A stretch of 64,000 nucleotides of DNA from Gossypium raimondii (taxonomy: Eukaryota > Streptophyta > Magnoliopsida > Malvales > Malvaceae), in assembly GCF_025698545.1 (NCBI RefSeq), contig NC_068575.1, positions 57,483,980-57,547,979 of the forward strand, read 5' to 3'. The notes under the pieces are model-generated. The model saw only the letters and a program-made list of their open reading frames with translations, was not told the DNA's origin and did no database searches. A program made the position numbers and the translations under genes. Shown piece after piece: positions 12,803-24,170 of the stretch; position 1 is the stretch's first letter; each line of letters opens with the position of its first letter.

Positions 12803-15800
12803 TAGAGGTGTTAATGGGCTGGGCTAGGCTCAACTAAAATTTTAGGCGCATTTGCTAGGCCCGGCCCGAAAAATGGGACTAAAATTTTTCTGAAGCCTGA
12901 CTCAGATAAAAATGCTAAAACCCGGGCCCAACCTGGCCCGCCTGTATTTTTTTTTATTATCTTTTTTATATAATTTTTAAATAAATATAATACATCAAAA
13001 ATACTAAAAACATCAAAATAAATATTTCTCAACAAACTGAAAATAAAATTTAAAAAATATGTATACTTAAATAACACTAAGATAGATGCAACTTAACAAG
13101 CAAATGCCTCTAAAATAATAACAAAATTAACAAATGCCTTTAAAATAATAACAAAATTAACAATAAAATAAGTTTTATAAATATCCAAACAATAATAACA
13201 AAATAGTAGCCACATAATAGTAAAATGGTAGAACATAGGGAGAAAACAACAAGAAAATAACATTAAAAAAATATAAAAAATGACAAATTTTTTTGTCCTT
13301 TAGTGAATTCGAGCCGGGCCAATCCCGTGCTAAAAATGCCTTACTCGAGGCCCGGCCTATTTTTTAAACGAGCCTTATTTTTTATTCAAACCCATTTTTC
13401 AGACCTATATTTTTGCCCAAACCCTCCCACATTTCGAACAGGCCTTCGGGTCTCTAACAGCCTGACTTTGGGCCTAGTCGAAACAGTGGTTTCGGGACCA
13501 CAAATCTGACGAGGAAAAATTTATTTTAAAATTATGACATGGGTTGCATTATGATAGGAAGGTTGCATGAAAATACTGATATGAAAATTTTATCGATTTA
13601 GTGATTAATTAAGGAAATGACCTATTTGTATAAAATGTAGAAATTGAATTCTAGAAGCTAGAAGGGTTAAATAGCTATGAAATTCAAAACTAGAGGTCCT
13701 TATATGGGAAATAGACTATCAATCAAAAGATGGTAGATTTTTATGGATGAATCATCCATGGAATTTGAGAAAAAGAAAAGGACTAAATTGGAATTTGGAG
13801 AAATTAAAAGATGATAATTAATTACATGAACATATCATCTTTTCTATCATCTTCTTCCCCCAAAATTTACATGGAAACCCTAGGAGAGAGAAAAGAGACT
13901 TTTTTGGCATAAATGGGTAAGTAATCGTGTTCCGTTTTTAATAATTTTTATATTTTTGAGATCGAGATAACATGTTCTCTCTATTTTGAGGATTTATTTG
14001 AAAAGTTATCAAGGTATGGAAATTGTGCCATGGATGAGCATGCTGAAAATTGAAAATTTATGGTAGAAAATGAAAGGTTGTTAGTAAATAAACAACTTTT
14101 ACAAAGTGATTTTGGGTGAAATTGAGATTTAGAGATTAAATGGTAAACTTGTGAAATTCAAAGGAAAATTTTGATTTTTGTGAAATATATGGACTGTTAT
14201 AGATACATATGATTTTGCATGAATTTCATTTTTCGAGCCTAGGGACGAAATATGAATGAATGAAAAGTTTAGGAGCAAAATGTAATTTTTTCCAAAGAGT
14301 GATTTTGAACTAAATTGAATAATGTGAGTGTTAAATAAGTTAAATGTGTTGTTATAAATCAAGAAAGATGAGAAATTGACCTTAATCGATAAAAAGAAAA
14401 GTAAGAAAAAGTGAAAAATTATGAAAGAGTACATTCAGCAATAAAACAGTTTAGACAACAACAGTTGTGTGAATTTGAAAAATCACTAAAAATGGTGAAA
14501 ATTGAATTAGAGGCTGAATAATATATGAAATTAAAGCTGAATAAGTCTATTTTCGTATAAAAAAAAGAGCAAGCAAAAGAGTTTTATATTATGAGATATT
14601 TGAATTTTAGTGAGATAGGGCCAGAATGATTTTGAAATCCCCTGTTTTGACTTTGGAAAATCATTAAAAATTGTACAAAAACAATTATGGGCTACTTTAT
14701 ATGTTTAGAATCCTAAATGAGTCTATTTTCAAAAGAAACAAATGAGAATATTATCAGAATTTTGTACAATGAGATAATTAATTTTTAGTACAGAGAGGTC
14801 AAAACTGTCGAGCAGTGAAATAGGGGAAACTTTAAAGAATAAACTGTACTTATTGGCTAAGCCAAAAATTCTGAAAATTTTATGATAAGAAGATATTTGA
14901 GTCCAGTTTCAGGGAAAATTAATGGATCTTAATTTGGAGCTCTGTAGCTTGAGATATAAATAAATTAGCGACTCTTACTTAGACAGACAACTTGAATTTA
15001 CATACAGGAAAATAGTGATAGTATGGATAATGTTGTTTAAATGTGTTATACATATTAAGGATGTGGAATGGAGAGGAGGAGGAGGAAAATTGGGAAATAT
15101 ATGAATGATTTGTGTATAATTGATCATATGCTCGATTATAATTGATAAACGATGAAATATAAATGATGCTTATATTTGTGTATTATTGGTCATGGTTTAA
15201 GGTCATGTGTGAAAATAAAATTTCATAGTATGTGTGTATGATATATTTGGTATATGATTTGGCATGAAGTAATGTCATGAATGGTTTATGAATTAACACA
15301 TGTTGGTAAGTGTGATACATGAATAAATGTTGTGCTCATCCATGCTTATAATGCTTATGCTATATGTGTATTTGGCTAACATATTTGGTGTACATGCTTA
15401 GGCTTTGGCCAAGTAGTGGTTGGATTATGCCACGTTAAATTTATAAGTTATGCATTGAAATGGTAAGTGCCTAATTGGAAATATGTTTGTGATCATGAAA
15501 AGGGTGGTAAGGTTTAAATTATGTAATCTCTAGTGAAATGGTTTATCATGTGGTTAGTTCCAAAAAGGGTTATATTTAAATACACTAGCTTGCGACTATG
15601 GTTGATTGATATGTTTATATCTAGTGTGATGTGCATAGGAAACGAGTGTGGAAAGGTAATGAAATAGTAAGTTCATACTTGAAATGTAAAATGACGAAAA
15701 AGGAGATGATGAGTTGAATTGATGTTGTTATCTAAGCTAAAGTGATATTTTCATTGCAAAAATTAAGAATTTCATAAATGTGTTAATGAATGGTATAATC

Positions 15801-16176
15801 GATAAATGTTGAGTTAAATGGTAAATACATATTAGAATTAAACTTAATGATTTGAATTGTGAACATGAGAAATTTGTGAATTGAATGAAATGGAAATGAA
15901 ACATTGAATTATTAAGACTTATGAATTGCATGAATATGTATCGGGTCTCGTAGGCCCTATTTATTATGAATATAGTATTTTGATGATATATTATGAAGAA
16001 TTATAAAAGCATGTTAATAATTTGAAAGTTTTAATTTAGATGAAATCTTATAACTCGGTTAAATACGTTTACAAGTGTATGTGTTCTGGTAATGCCTCGT
16101 ACCCTATTCCGGTGTCGAATACGGGGAAGGAGTGTTACAAGGCCGGGTCGGGTGGCCCGACCCATGATCAGGTCTA
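12803..16176. mobile_element. Non-autonomous hAT-like DNA transposon, split by a solo LTR
   Basis: Two parts, 12803-13452 and 16140-16176, total about 690 bp. The left end reads TAGAGGTGTTAATGGGC; the right end on the opposite strand reads TAGACCTGATCATGGGTC. About 16 of the first 22 positions match by eye. Eight-base flanks are ATACCGCT (12795-12802) and ATACCGTT (16177-16184), one mismatch. An 8-bp duplication with TAG-starting inverted ends is the hAT signature. The interior is a mix of GGCCCGGCC-rich ends and an A-rich core with no transposase frame, so it depends on another element. It is interrupted at 13453 by a 2.7 kb solo LTR. Confidence 0.7.
13453..16139 (+). mobile_element. 2.7 kb gypsy-type solo LTR (copy 2) inside the hAT element
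   Basis: Begins TCTAACAGCCTGACTTTGGG, in which the first TG looks mutated to TC, and ends GGAGTGTTACA. It continues with GGCCTAGTCGAAACAGTGG and TTTCGGGACCACAAATC, a well-conserved LTR head in large-LTR gypsy elements. It shares termini with the copy at 10019 but differs in body, so it is a related family. The right flank AGGCC is not directly repeated at the left edge; the nearest AGGCC lies about 11 bp further out, so a clean target-site duplication is not seen. No internal region, hence solo LTR. Confidence 0.65.
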
Positions 16177-16405
16177 ATACCGTTTAGTATTAGTTAAACA
16201 TTTAGATAACCAATGATCAACATTTGCTTCCATTTTGCTTTGCGTGCAAAAATCATGTGAGGATAATTATATAAAGTATGTTAATGTAATCAATGAATTT
16301 GTTTTATTAACCAATTTGTTCGAAAAAAATTACAAGTGTATATTGACGAAAATATTACACTTAGTGCACTAGATTCAACATTTCTCACTTTCCCTAGTGA
16401 AATAG

Positions 16406-17625
16406 ATGAGTCATGTTTCGCATTCTAACCATTTTGCAGTTTTTGAGTATGTTAAAGCATTAGTCAAAGTCGATACGCTAGATGAAAGTGAGTTGCTTAA
16501 GACATTACAAAAAGGTATATCTCATTCAGCAAGAGACAAAGAGAGTAAAGGGGGGACTTTCAGCTCTGCGAAATATGGGAAAACCTGTAAAAAATAGTTA
16601 CCTAGGAACTACTAGTGCTCCTATCCACATGGTGTCTTCAGAATTAGGGAATTTTAATGATCAATTGTGCTGTATTTTTTGTAGTCTTGCACTTGGCTTA
16701 TTGTTGATTTTTGGTATTGGTGCACTTGTTGAAGATAGAGGGATTAGTAAAGGACTTGGACAGTGAAGGCAGATTATGGAATCCCACATGTCAAAGGTCT
16801 TGAAGGCCGAAGATGTTGATTTAATGATCACTGCTAAAGGTACTATTGGATTCTCTGGTGTTGATCTACCAAATTTGAGCAATGTTGCTGCTGTAAAGGC
16901 TGCAATGGATGGTGCTAAAGCAGTTACAATGGCCGATCTAGAATATGCAAAAGATAAGATCATATTGGGAAGTGAACGCAAGTCAGTTGTGATTTCTGAG
17001 GAGTACGAAAATTGACAGCCTTGTATAAAGCTGGCCATGCCCTTGTTGCAATCCATACTAATGAGGCACTTCTTGTTCACAAAGTAACAATAGTCCCTCG
17101 AGGAATGGCTCTTAGCGTGGTGTACCAGTTGCCTGACAAGGATAAAACAAGCTTTTCTCGAAAGCAAATGCTTGCAAGGCTTGATGTTGCTATGGGAGGA
17201 CGGGTTGTAGAAGAGCTTATCTTTGGGGAAAATGAAGTTACTTCTGGTGCACAGTCTGATCTTAAGAATGTGACTAATCTAGCTCGAAGCATGGTTACAA
17301 GGTATGGCATGAGTAAAGAAGTGGGGCTTATGACAATACAACGGTAGGAGCATGAACACTGAGATTAGGCTTTTTATCGAGAAAGAAGTGAGGGAGTTGC
17401 TAGAGAGGGATTATGACAATACAAAAACCATTCTCACCACCCACAGGAAAGAACATTATGCACTTGCTAACGCATTGCTTGAGCATGAGACACTCATAGG
17501 GAGCTAGATTAAGGTTATGCTTGCCTAGGTCAACTTTCAGCAACAACAAGAATAGCGTGAACAAAGGATTGAACCACGGCAACAGCTGTATGCTACTTAT
17601 TCTCACTTTGATCCTTGAGGACAAT
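16406..17625 (+). pseudogene. FTSH4-like mitochondrial AAA protease retropseudogene
   Basis: Three frames together show FtsH4-type i-AAA protease sequence (mitochondrial inner membrane). First comes EYVKALVKVDTLDESELLKT, a frameshift near 16550, then GTTSAPIHMV and the membrane segment ending GALVEDRGISKGLG (to 16762). The text then jumps, at about 16765-16772, straight to [20 protein letters not shown]. The Walker A, Walker B and second-region-of-homology blocks, roughly 220-250 residues, are gone. After a stop and frame change near 17013 the peptidase part follows, but the zinc motif HEAGH reads YKAGH, losing the first histidine and the glutamate. Further stops break the C-terminus near 17345-17530. 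No introns are seen although plant FTSH genes have several, so I infer reverse transcription of an mRNA. No poly-A tail was recognised. Confidence 0.85.
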
Positions 17626-17639
17626 GATCTTCTTTTGGA

Positions 17640-18399
17640 GGGCAGCATTTGTTACGGGACAAAATTAAAACTAGAGAAATAAAACAAAGTGAACTAAACG
17701 GTGCGCATTGAATTAGTGAAACAAAGTGAAATAAAATATGGTGATTTCTTGACAAAATTAAGCCTATATGGGGTTAAATGAAACTGTGCACTTAACCGTT
17801 ACATACGGGTTAAGAAACAACCTTGCGATAAAAATCTGGTGATTTCTTAACATGCCCAGGACTTAAAAAATTGGGTAATATGATCCTTTAAATATAAAAG
17901 ATTATAAAATGGTTACTCAATTATTTATTTTTATCATTTTTGGTCACCGTTAAATGAATAACAGAAAGATGACATGATTGTTTTAAATTTGACATACTAA
18001 TAACTTTAACTTTCAACATTTATATATTGTATCAATTTAGTCTTGATTTAAAAAAATATAACCCTCGATATTTACAAATTGTGTAATTTGATCTTTATTT
18101 GTACTTTGTTTTTCTTTGTGATCCCGGTATCTAAAAGAAATTAAATTCACTAAATTTGATTAAAAACCAAAAATTAGAAAAACAAAAAAATCAAGATATT
18201 TTTCATCTTTTCTCATTCTTTTAAAATTAACCTCACCGTCTCAACTCACAATGAAAAGTTAAACTACAAAAAGACTATATTATGTAATGTGTAAATCGTT
18301 GAGAGTTAAATTTTTTAGAATCAATATTAAATTAACACAATGAACAAATGTTAAGTGTTAAAGTTGTTATTATACCAATTTTAAAAGCTATCATGTTAT
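17640..18399. other. AT-rich target DNA of the LINE
   Basis: Non-coding AT-rich DNA between the FTSH4 pseudogene and the LINE, containing worn repeat-like phrases (about 17880-18080). Its last 13 bases, GCTATCATGTTAT at 18387-18399, are the left target-site duplication of the LINE. Confidence 0.6.
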
Positions 18400-18504
18400 A
18401 AAAGAGTTTTCAAATATATATGATTTTCAATAAAAAAACCCTAGAAACCAAGAGTGCTATCCTTGGTATCCTAGCGATTACAGTGGCGGCTGTGGCTTGG
18501 GATA

Positions 18505-19727
18505 ATGGAAAGTGGTGGTGAAGATGGGTTTGGGGGAGATGAGATCTCCTTATTAACAGAGGAGCTTATTCAACTTTCGGTAAAAAGTTCGATGGTGGAG
18601 CCAAGCGGTAAATTTTCTCTGATATGCTCTATATGGACTAAGAAATCTTACAACTAAGAAAGCTTCAAAGCACAGATGAGGAGTATTTGGAAAACAAGGA
18701 AGAAATTCGTGATTCAAGTGGTTGGACAAAATCTGTTCTTGATAGAGTTTGAATTAGAAGAGGACTTAGAGATTGTTATGGAAGGCCAGCCATGGTTGTT
18801 TAGGAAACAATTAATTTTGTTTTATCGACTGAGTAAACCAATGACGAGAGATCAAATTAAACTTGTCTCATCTCCGTTCTGGATAAAAATTGGGCCGTGT
18901 TTACCAGAATTTGATAAAAAAGATCTTCTGCATGCAATAGGAGTCACTTTTAGAGGGGTGATCAGATCTGAAATACTTGGTGAATTTTGTCGTCTCAGAG
19001 TGCAGTTAAATGTACAGAGACCCCTTCGCAGGGGTATTTTTGTTTCAATAGGGAATGAGAACAAATTTTGGATCCCTTTCAAGTATGAAAAGTTGCCGAC
19101 TTTCTGTTTTGGGTGTGATAGGTTGGGGCATGGCATCCACGATTGCTCAGAAATTAATCCTGCAGAGAAAAATTGAATTAAAGAGGATCCACCTTACTCT
19201 TTAGCATTAAAAGCGAAATCAACGTTGGTTGGAAGGGAAAGTCTAAAGCTAAATGCTTTATCAAAAAAATTACAACCACAATGCTCGTATGTTGGAGGTA
19301 ATGCAAAGGATCATGAGATATTTATGTACATGGAACACAGTAGTGACATGATGAAAGAAGTCCAAGATGGCGTTTGGGTGACTTCAATGGCTGCAGATTT
19401 AGAAATAAGGAAGGGAGAAGGAATCAATGAAGGAGACACTGTAAATAGTAACGTCACTAATCTGAAGTCAGGAAAGCTAGTTGGAAAAGAATGAAATTAA
19501 TGGGAGTGATGAAAGATCATGAGGTAGATCGTAAATTGCAAAAAAGGAAATTGGCAGAGTTAGTACAAGATGAATACAGGGCAAAAGAGATTCAGGAAGA
19601 GAATCCAAAAAGGGCGAGATACAATGGACAGGATTTAATCACGGAGGATGAAACCAGTTTGCAAATGGAATATTCCAACCAGATAGGATCGGCGGCTGCC
19701 AATGGGCAAGCCGACCGGGCACAATGA
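18505..19727 (+). pseudogene. LINE ORF1 (gag-like, DUF4283 plus zinc knuckle), broken
   Basis: Starts ATG at 18505 (MESGGEDGFGG). The central part, 18676-19176, is a DUF4283-type nucleic-acid-binding domain (IVMEGQPWLFRKQLILFYRL) followed by a CCHC zinc knuckle CFGCDRLGHGIHDC near 19100-19148. In-frame stops occur at 18655, 19174 and 19492, and a frame change near 19491 leads to a charged tail ending at 19727. In plant L1 elements ORF1 coats the RNA and acts as chaperone. The final TGA overlaps the ORF2 ATG as ATGA (19724-19727), an arrangement that suggests reinitiation. Confidence 0.85.
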
Positions 19728-22700
19728 AAATCATATGTTGAAATGTCCGTGGATTGGGGAGTCCACGGGCAGTAAGAAAGCTTCGGTTTTTACTGAAACA
19801 AAATAATCCTTAATTAGTCTTCCTAATGGAGACTAAAGTAAGTGAGAAACGTATGGAAGCAATTAGAATAAGGTGTGGATTCATGAATGGGCTTGAAATA
19901 TGAGCTGTTGGAACGCGAGGTGGGATTTGCTTAGCATGGCGACAGGAGGCTCAAATTACTCTTAAATCCCTATCAACAAGTCATATTGATGTGTTGGTCA
20001 AAGAAGAATGTGTTCATGAAGATTGGAGATTCACTGGGTTTTATGGATCACCCTACTCACAAAATAAAAATGCCTCATGGGGTCTACTTAAGATATTGGG
20101 ACAGGAGCGAGAGTATCCTTGGTTAGTGAGTGGAGATTTTAATGAAATTGCTTACTCATTTGAAAAAAGGGGAGGTAAACCGAGAGAGGAAAGGAGGATG
20201 GTAGAGTTCCGGGAAGTTCTGCAAGATTGCCACCTTTTAGATTTGGGATATTCAGGAATATGGTATACATGGGAAAGGGGGAACCTTCCAAAGACGAACA
20301 TCCGAGAAAGATTGGATAGGGGTGTGGTGAATGAAAAATGGATGGATTTATTTCCAACAGGCAATGTCCATCATGTAACGTCTACCCTTTCGGATCATTG
20401 TCCTCTCCTAATAAGCACAACTAATGCAAGCCGATTTAAGATTGATCAAAGTTTCAAATTTGAAGCTTGGTGGACTACAGAGGAATCAATAGAAAAAGAA
20501 ATTCGGACATCCTAGACGTTTTCAAATGGATCGGTTCTAGAGAAGCTTGAGAATCTACAAATTAGCTTATCGAAATGGGCAAAATTCATAAAGAAGAAAC
20601 GAAAAGGGTTGACGGACAAAATTACAAAAAAGCCTGAAGACTTAATGAAGAAGGAGCTTGATGAAGATGTTATGAGCCAGATTATTGCTAAAAGAATTCA
20701 TTTGAGTATGAAGACTGAAAATGAAGAGATGTACTGGGAACAGAGAGCACGAGCTAATTGGCTGAAGTTAGGAGATAAGAACACGGCATTTTTTCATAAA
20801 TATGCATCTATGCGGAGAAGAATTAATACAATCAGTAGGCTTGAAAGTGCTGATGGAAAAGGAATTACGGAGGAATCAGAAATTAATGAGATGGCGACGC
20901 AGTATTTTCAGAAGCTTTTTTGGACTACCGGTGTTGGAGATTCTTCCCACCTTTTAACAGGTATTCAAAATAGTATTTCTTCGGATATTAACATTGCCCA
21001 TTTGAAAAAGTTTACGACAAAGGAGATCTACATAGCAGTGAAAGGAATGGGTTCTACAAAAGCTCCAGGGTATGATGGATTTTCGGCTCTATTTTTTCAA
21101 AAATACTGGGGTATTGTGGGTGGAGATATTGGGGATTTTTGTTTGGAAATTTTGAACAACAGAAAAGATGTGGAAGGGTTAAACCTAACTAAGATTACTC
21201 TTATTCCGAAGAAGTTCAATCCTACAAATCTTGTCGATTTTAGACCGATTAGTTTGTGTACAGTCCTATATAAAATTATAGCCAAAGCTATTGCCAATCG
21301 TCTTCAAGAAGTCATTGGGAGATGTATTGACAGCGCTCAAAGTGCTTTTGTCCCAGGGAGGCTTATTTCAGATAATGTTTTGATAGCCTATGAAATTCTA
21401 CATACTCTTCGGAAAAAACGCATAGGAAAAAAGGGATTCATGCCGATTAAGCTGGACATGAGTAAAGCCTACGATAGAGTTGAATGGATTTTCTTGAAAG
21501 AAGTGATGATACGGATGGGATTTGCGAAGGAATGGGTGGCATTAGTAATGAGATGTATTTCTACAGTCTCTTATGTTATGACCACAAATGGGAGGAGCGG
21601 TAGAGTTTTCAAATCAACTAGAGGACTCTGACAAGGTGACCCACTTAGCTCTTTTCTTTTTCTTATTTGCAGTGAAGGTTTATCGTCCTTAATCAGGAAT
21701 GCCACAAGAGAGGGGTTGATTAAAGGGGTGAGAGCAAGCAGAAGAGGCCCAACAATCTCACACTTGTTATTTGCAGATGATTGCATTTTGTTTGGTGAAG
21801 CCACCGAAAGGAGTGCAAGGAACCTAAAAGCTATTTTGCAAGAGTATGAGGCCTGTTCTGGTCAATGTGTTAATTTTGATAAGTCCATGATTTTCTTTAG
21901 TTCGAATTTGGTAGAGGGTGATAAAGGAAGTATATCGGCTGAAATGGGAATAAGGTGTTCGACTAACATGGAGAAATATCTAGGACTGCCAAACATAGTA
22001 GGTCGGAAGAAAAAGGAATCTTTTCAGAATCTCAAAGACAATATTAAGAATAGAATTGAAAATTGGAACACCCGTTTCTTATCTCAAGGGGGCAGAGAGG
22101 TTTTCGTCAAATCAGTACTTCAAGCAATTCCTACTTATGCAATGACATGTTTTCTACTACCAAATTCGCTTTGTGGTGAGTTTGATAATTTATTTGCTGG
22201 ATTTTGGTGGCAGAAAGGTAAAGGAAAGAAAGGAATTCACTGGTGTCAATGGAAATTTATGTGTAGGCCGAAAGAGGAGGGTGGTATGGGCTTTAGAAAT
22301 ATGGCATAATTTAATATAGCATTACTGGCTAAGCAAGGGTGGAGGCTTATGCATAATCAGAACGCGCTCGTAACTCAAGTATTCAAAGCTAAGTACTTTC
22401 CGAACGATCATTTCTTAAATTCTCGATTAGGAAATTCCTGTTCGTATGTGTGGAAAAGCATTTGGGCAGCCAAAGATTTATTGTCAAAAGGGCACTGTTG
22501 GAGGGTGGGGATGGGTACTAATATCTCTATCAATGATGCTTGGATTCCAGATTCAGTTAATTTTCGATTGTCATCAGAAATTAATTCTATGCGCAATGCT
22601 AAAGTTGATAAGTTGATTGATAATCATAACAGAAGTTGGAAAAAAGAGTTAATTACCAGTACCTTCCTGGAAGATGATGCTGCCAGAATCCTCAGAATCC

Positions 22701-23803
22701 CTCTGGCACAAACACCGCATGATGACTTTCTTATTTGGGGTGGCGAACGATCGGGTGAATTCACGGTCAGAAGCGCCTATCAACTATTACAAAAATCAAC
22801 CGAAGATCCTAGAGCTTACGCTTTACAGACCATCTATAGGAATTTTTACAAAAAACTTTGGAGCTTAAATCTACCGACTAAAATAAAGGTCACAATATGG
22901 AAGTTATCTTGGAATTATCTGCCTACAAAGGTAAATCTACAACACCGAAAGTTAGCAGTCAATCCAAGCTGTCCCCGATGTGGAGAAGGAGCTGAAACAA
23001 TGAATCATTTATTTCGTGAATGCCATGTAACAAGGGAGGTTTGGAAAGCATTATCGTTTCAAAACATTTTGACGAATCAGTGTGAGGAGTTTGTACAGTG
23101 GCTCACTGGGGTAGTAGAGGAGCTCAACATCATTCAAAGTCGAATATTCTGTTGTGCACTTTAGGCTATTTGGGGAGCTAGAAACAAAAGCATACATGAG
23201 GGCAAATTGAGTAATGGGACGGAAGTGGCAAACTTTATAAACAGTTACATTAAGGAAATCAATAGCTTTGAAAAATGAGATCTGAATCGTACCGGAGAGA
23301 AACAGAGATGGGAGTACCCACAAGAGAGTTTCATAAAGATCAATTTCGATGGTGCCTATGATAAAAGACAGAATCGGTTGGCTTCGGGTATTGTGGCCAG
23401 AGACTCGGAAGGAAATATCCTCTTCTCATGCTCAGAGATCCATTCTAATATTTCATCGGCCTTTGCTGCTGAAGCAATAGCTTGCTGGAGAGCAGTCCAA
23501 ATAGGAACCGAGAAGGGATGGCAGTTTCTGATTCTTGAAGGAGATTCCCTCGCAATCATCAAGAAATGCAACTCAAAGGGTCAAGACAGATCAATGGTAG
23601 GGGCTTACATTTATGATATTCAACAGAAATTATATGGATTTGATAATATAAGATTTCAACATACACCTAGATCTGCGAATAATCTTGCTCATATCTTAGC
23701 AACAGAAGCATTAAAAAGAGGAGAAGAAATTTACCTGGACAGGGGAGTTCCTGAGTACGCCATGGATCAAGCTCGGTACGATGGAAGAAGACGACCAGAT
23801 TAG
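19724..23803 (+). pseudogene. LINE ORF2: endonuclease, reverse transcriptase, RNase H, with eight stops
   Basis: A single frame of 1360 codons from ATG 19724 to TAG 23803, without any frameshift. Domains in order: AP-like endonuclease (NVRGLG near 19742, SGDFNEI near 20130, LSDHCPLL near 20390); reverse transcriptase (STKAPGYDG near 21060, FRPISLC near 21240, KLDMSKAYDRVEW near 21450, QGDPLSS at 21632, FADD near 21770); zinc-binding zf-RVT (CPRCGEGAETMNHLFREC near 22975); and C-terminal RNase H (FDGAYD near 23347, LEGDSLAII, ANNLAHILA). In-frame stops are at 19739, 19811, 19901, 20513, 21629, 22307, 23162 and 23276. The one at 21629 replaces the arginine expected before QGDP. Function is lost here; the family nicks target DNA and copies its RNA into it. 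Confidence 0.93.
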
Positions 23804-24170
23804 GAGTTTTCAGGAGTGGAAGAATGGAGAATGGAAGCCTCAGAATAGTAAAGGATATGGATCGATTTTCTTGGCATAATTTGGAAATGAAATCGTCAAA
23901 AATGAATTGAAATGACAGGAAGAGTGGAAGACGGTTTTCAACAACTTCTGATTGGGCATTGGATCGGTGCATTAATGCCGGTTCTAGAATTTTCGTTTAT
24001 AATATCTAGTTTTTGTTTTAAGGCCTTTTGATTTGGGCCATGTTTTAGTTTTAGGTTTTTTTATTACGTTTTGGTTTATTTGGTTTTGATTTCAGACTAG
24101 AACAATATGTATTTATTTTCATAATAAAGCCCAATCCGGAAATTTCAAAAAAAAAAAGCTATCATGTTAT

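Larger units (their letters stand above)
8175..16380 (+). mobile_element. Copia-like solo LTR broken by nested insertions
   Basis: The left end TGTTGGAAAAATCC (8175) and the right end AGATTCAACA (to 16380) form the TGTTG/CAACA termini of a copia-type LTR. After removing the two insertions (10019-12761 and 12803-16176) about 2.1 kb of LTR remains in three pieces: 8175-10018, about 12762-12802, and about 16177-16380. No primer binding site or internal region follows, so it would be a solo LTR. The flanking pentamers (ATAAC and TTTCT) do not match, so either a boundary is wrong or the copy arose by recombination between elements. Confidence 0.5.
18400..24157 (+). mobile_element. Full-length L1-type LINE
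   Basis: The element is bounded by a direct repeat, GCTATCATGTTAT at 18387-18399 and again at 24158-24170, extended by A residues, and ends in an 11-A tail at 24147-24157 after an AATAAAG at 24123-24129. It has a short 5' leader (about 105 bp), ORF1 (18505-19727) and ORF2 (19724-23803), in the order expected of plant L1 retrotransposons. Both ORFs contain stops, so it cannot move by itself. The whole length, intact duplication and short tail indicate one target-primed insertion that was not 5'-truncated. Confidence 0.93.

Noticed and set aside
14129..14434. 101-residue minus-strand frame
   Set aside because: Inside the second solo LTR and F/I/S/N-rich, as AT-rich antisense frames are; no family match.
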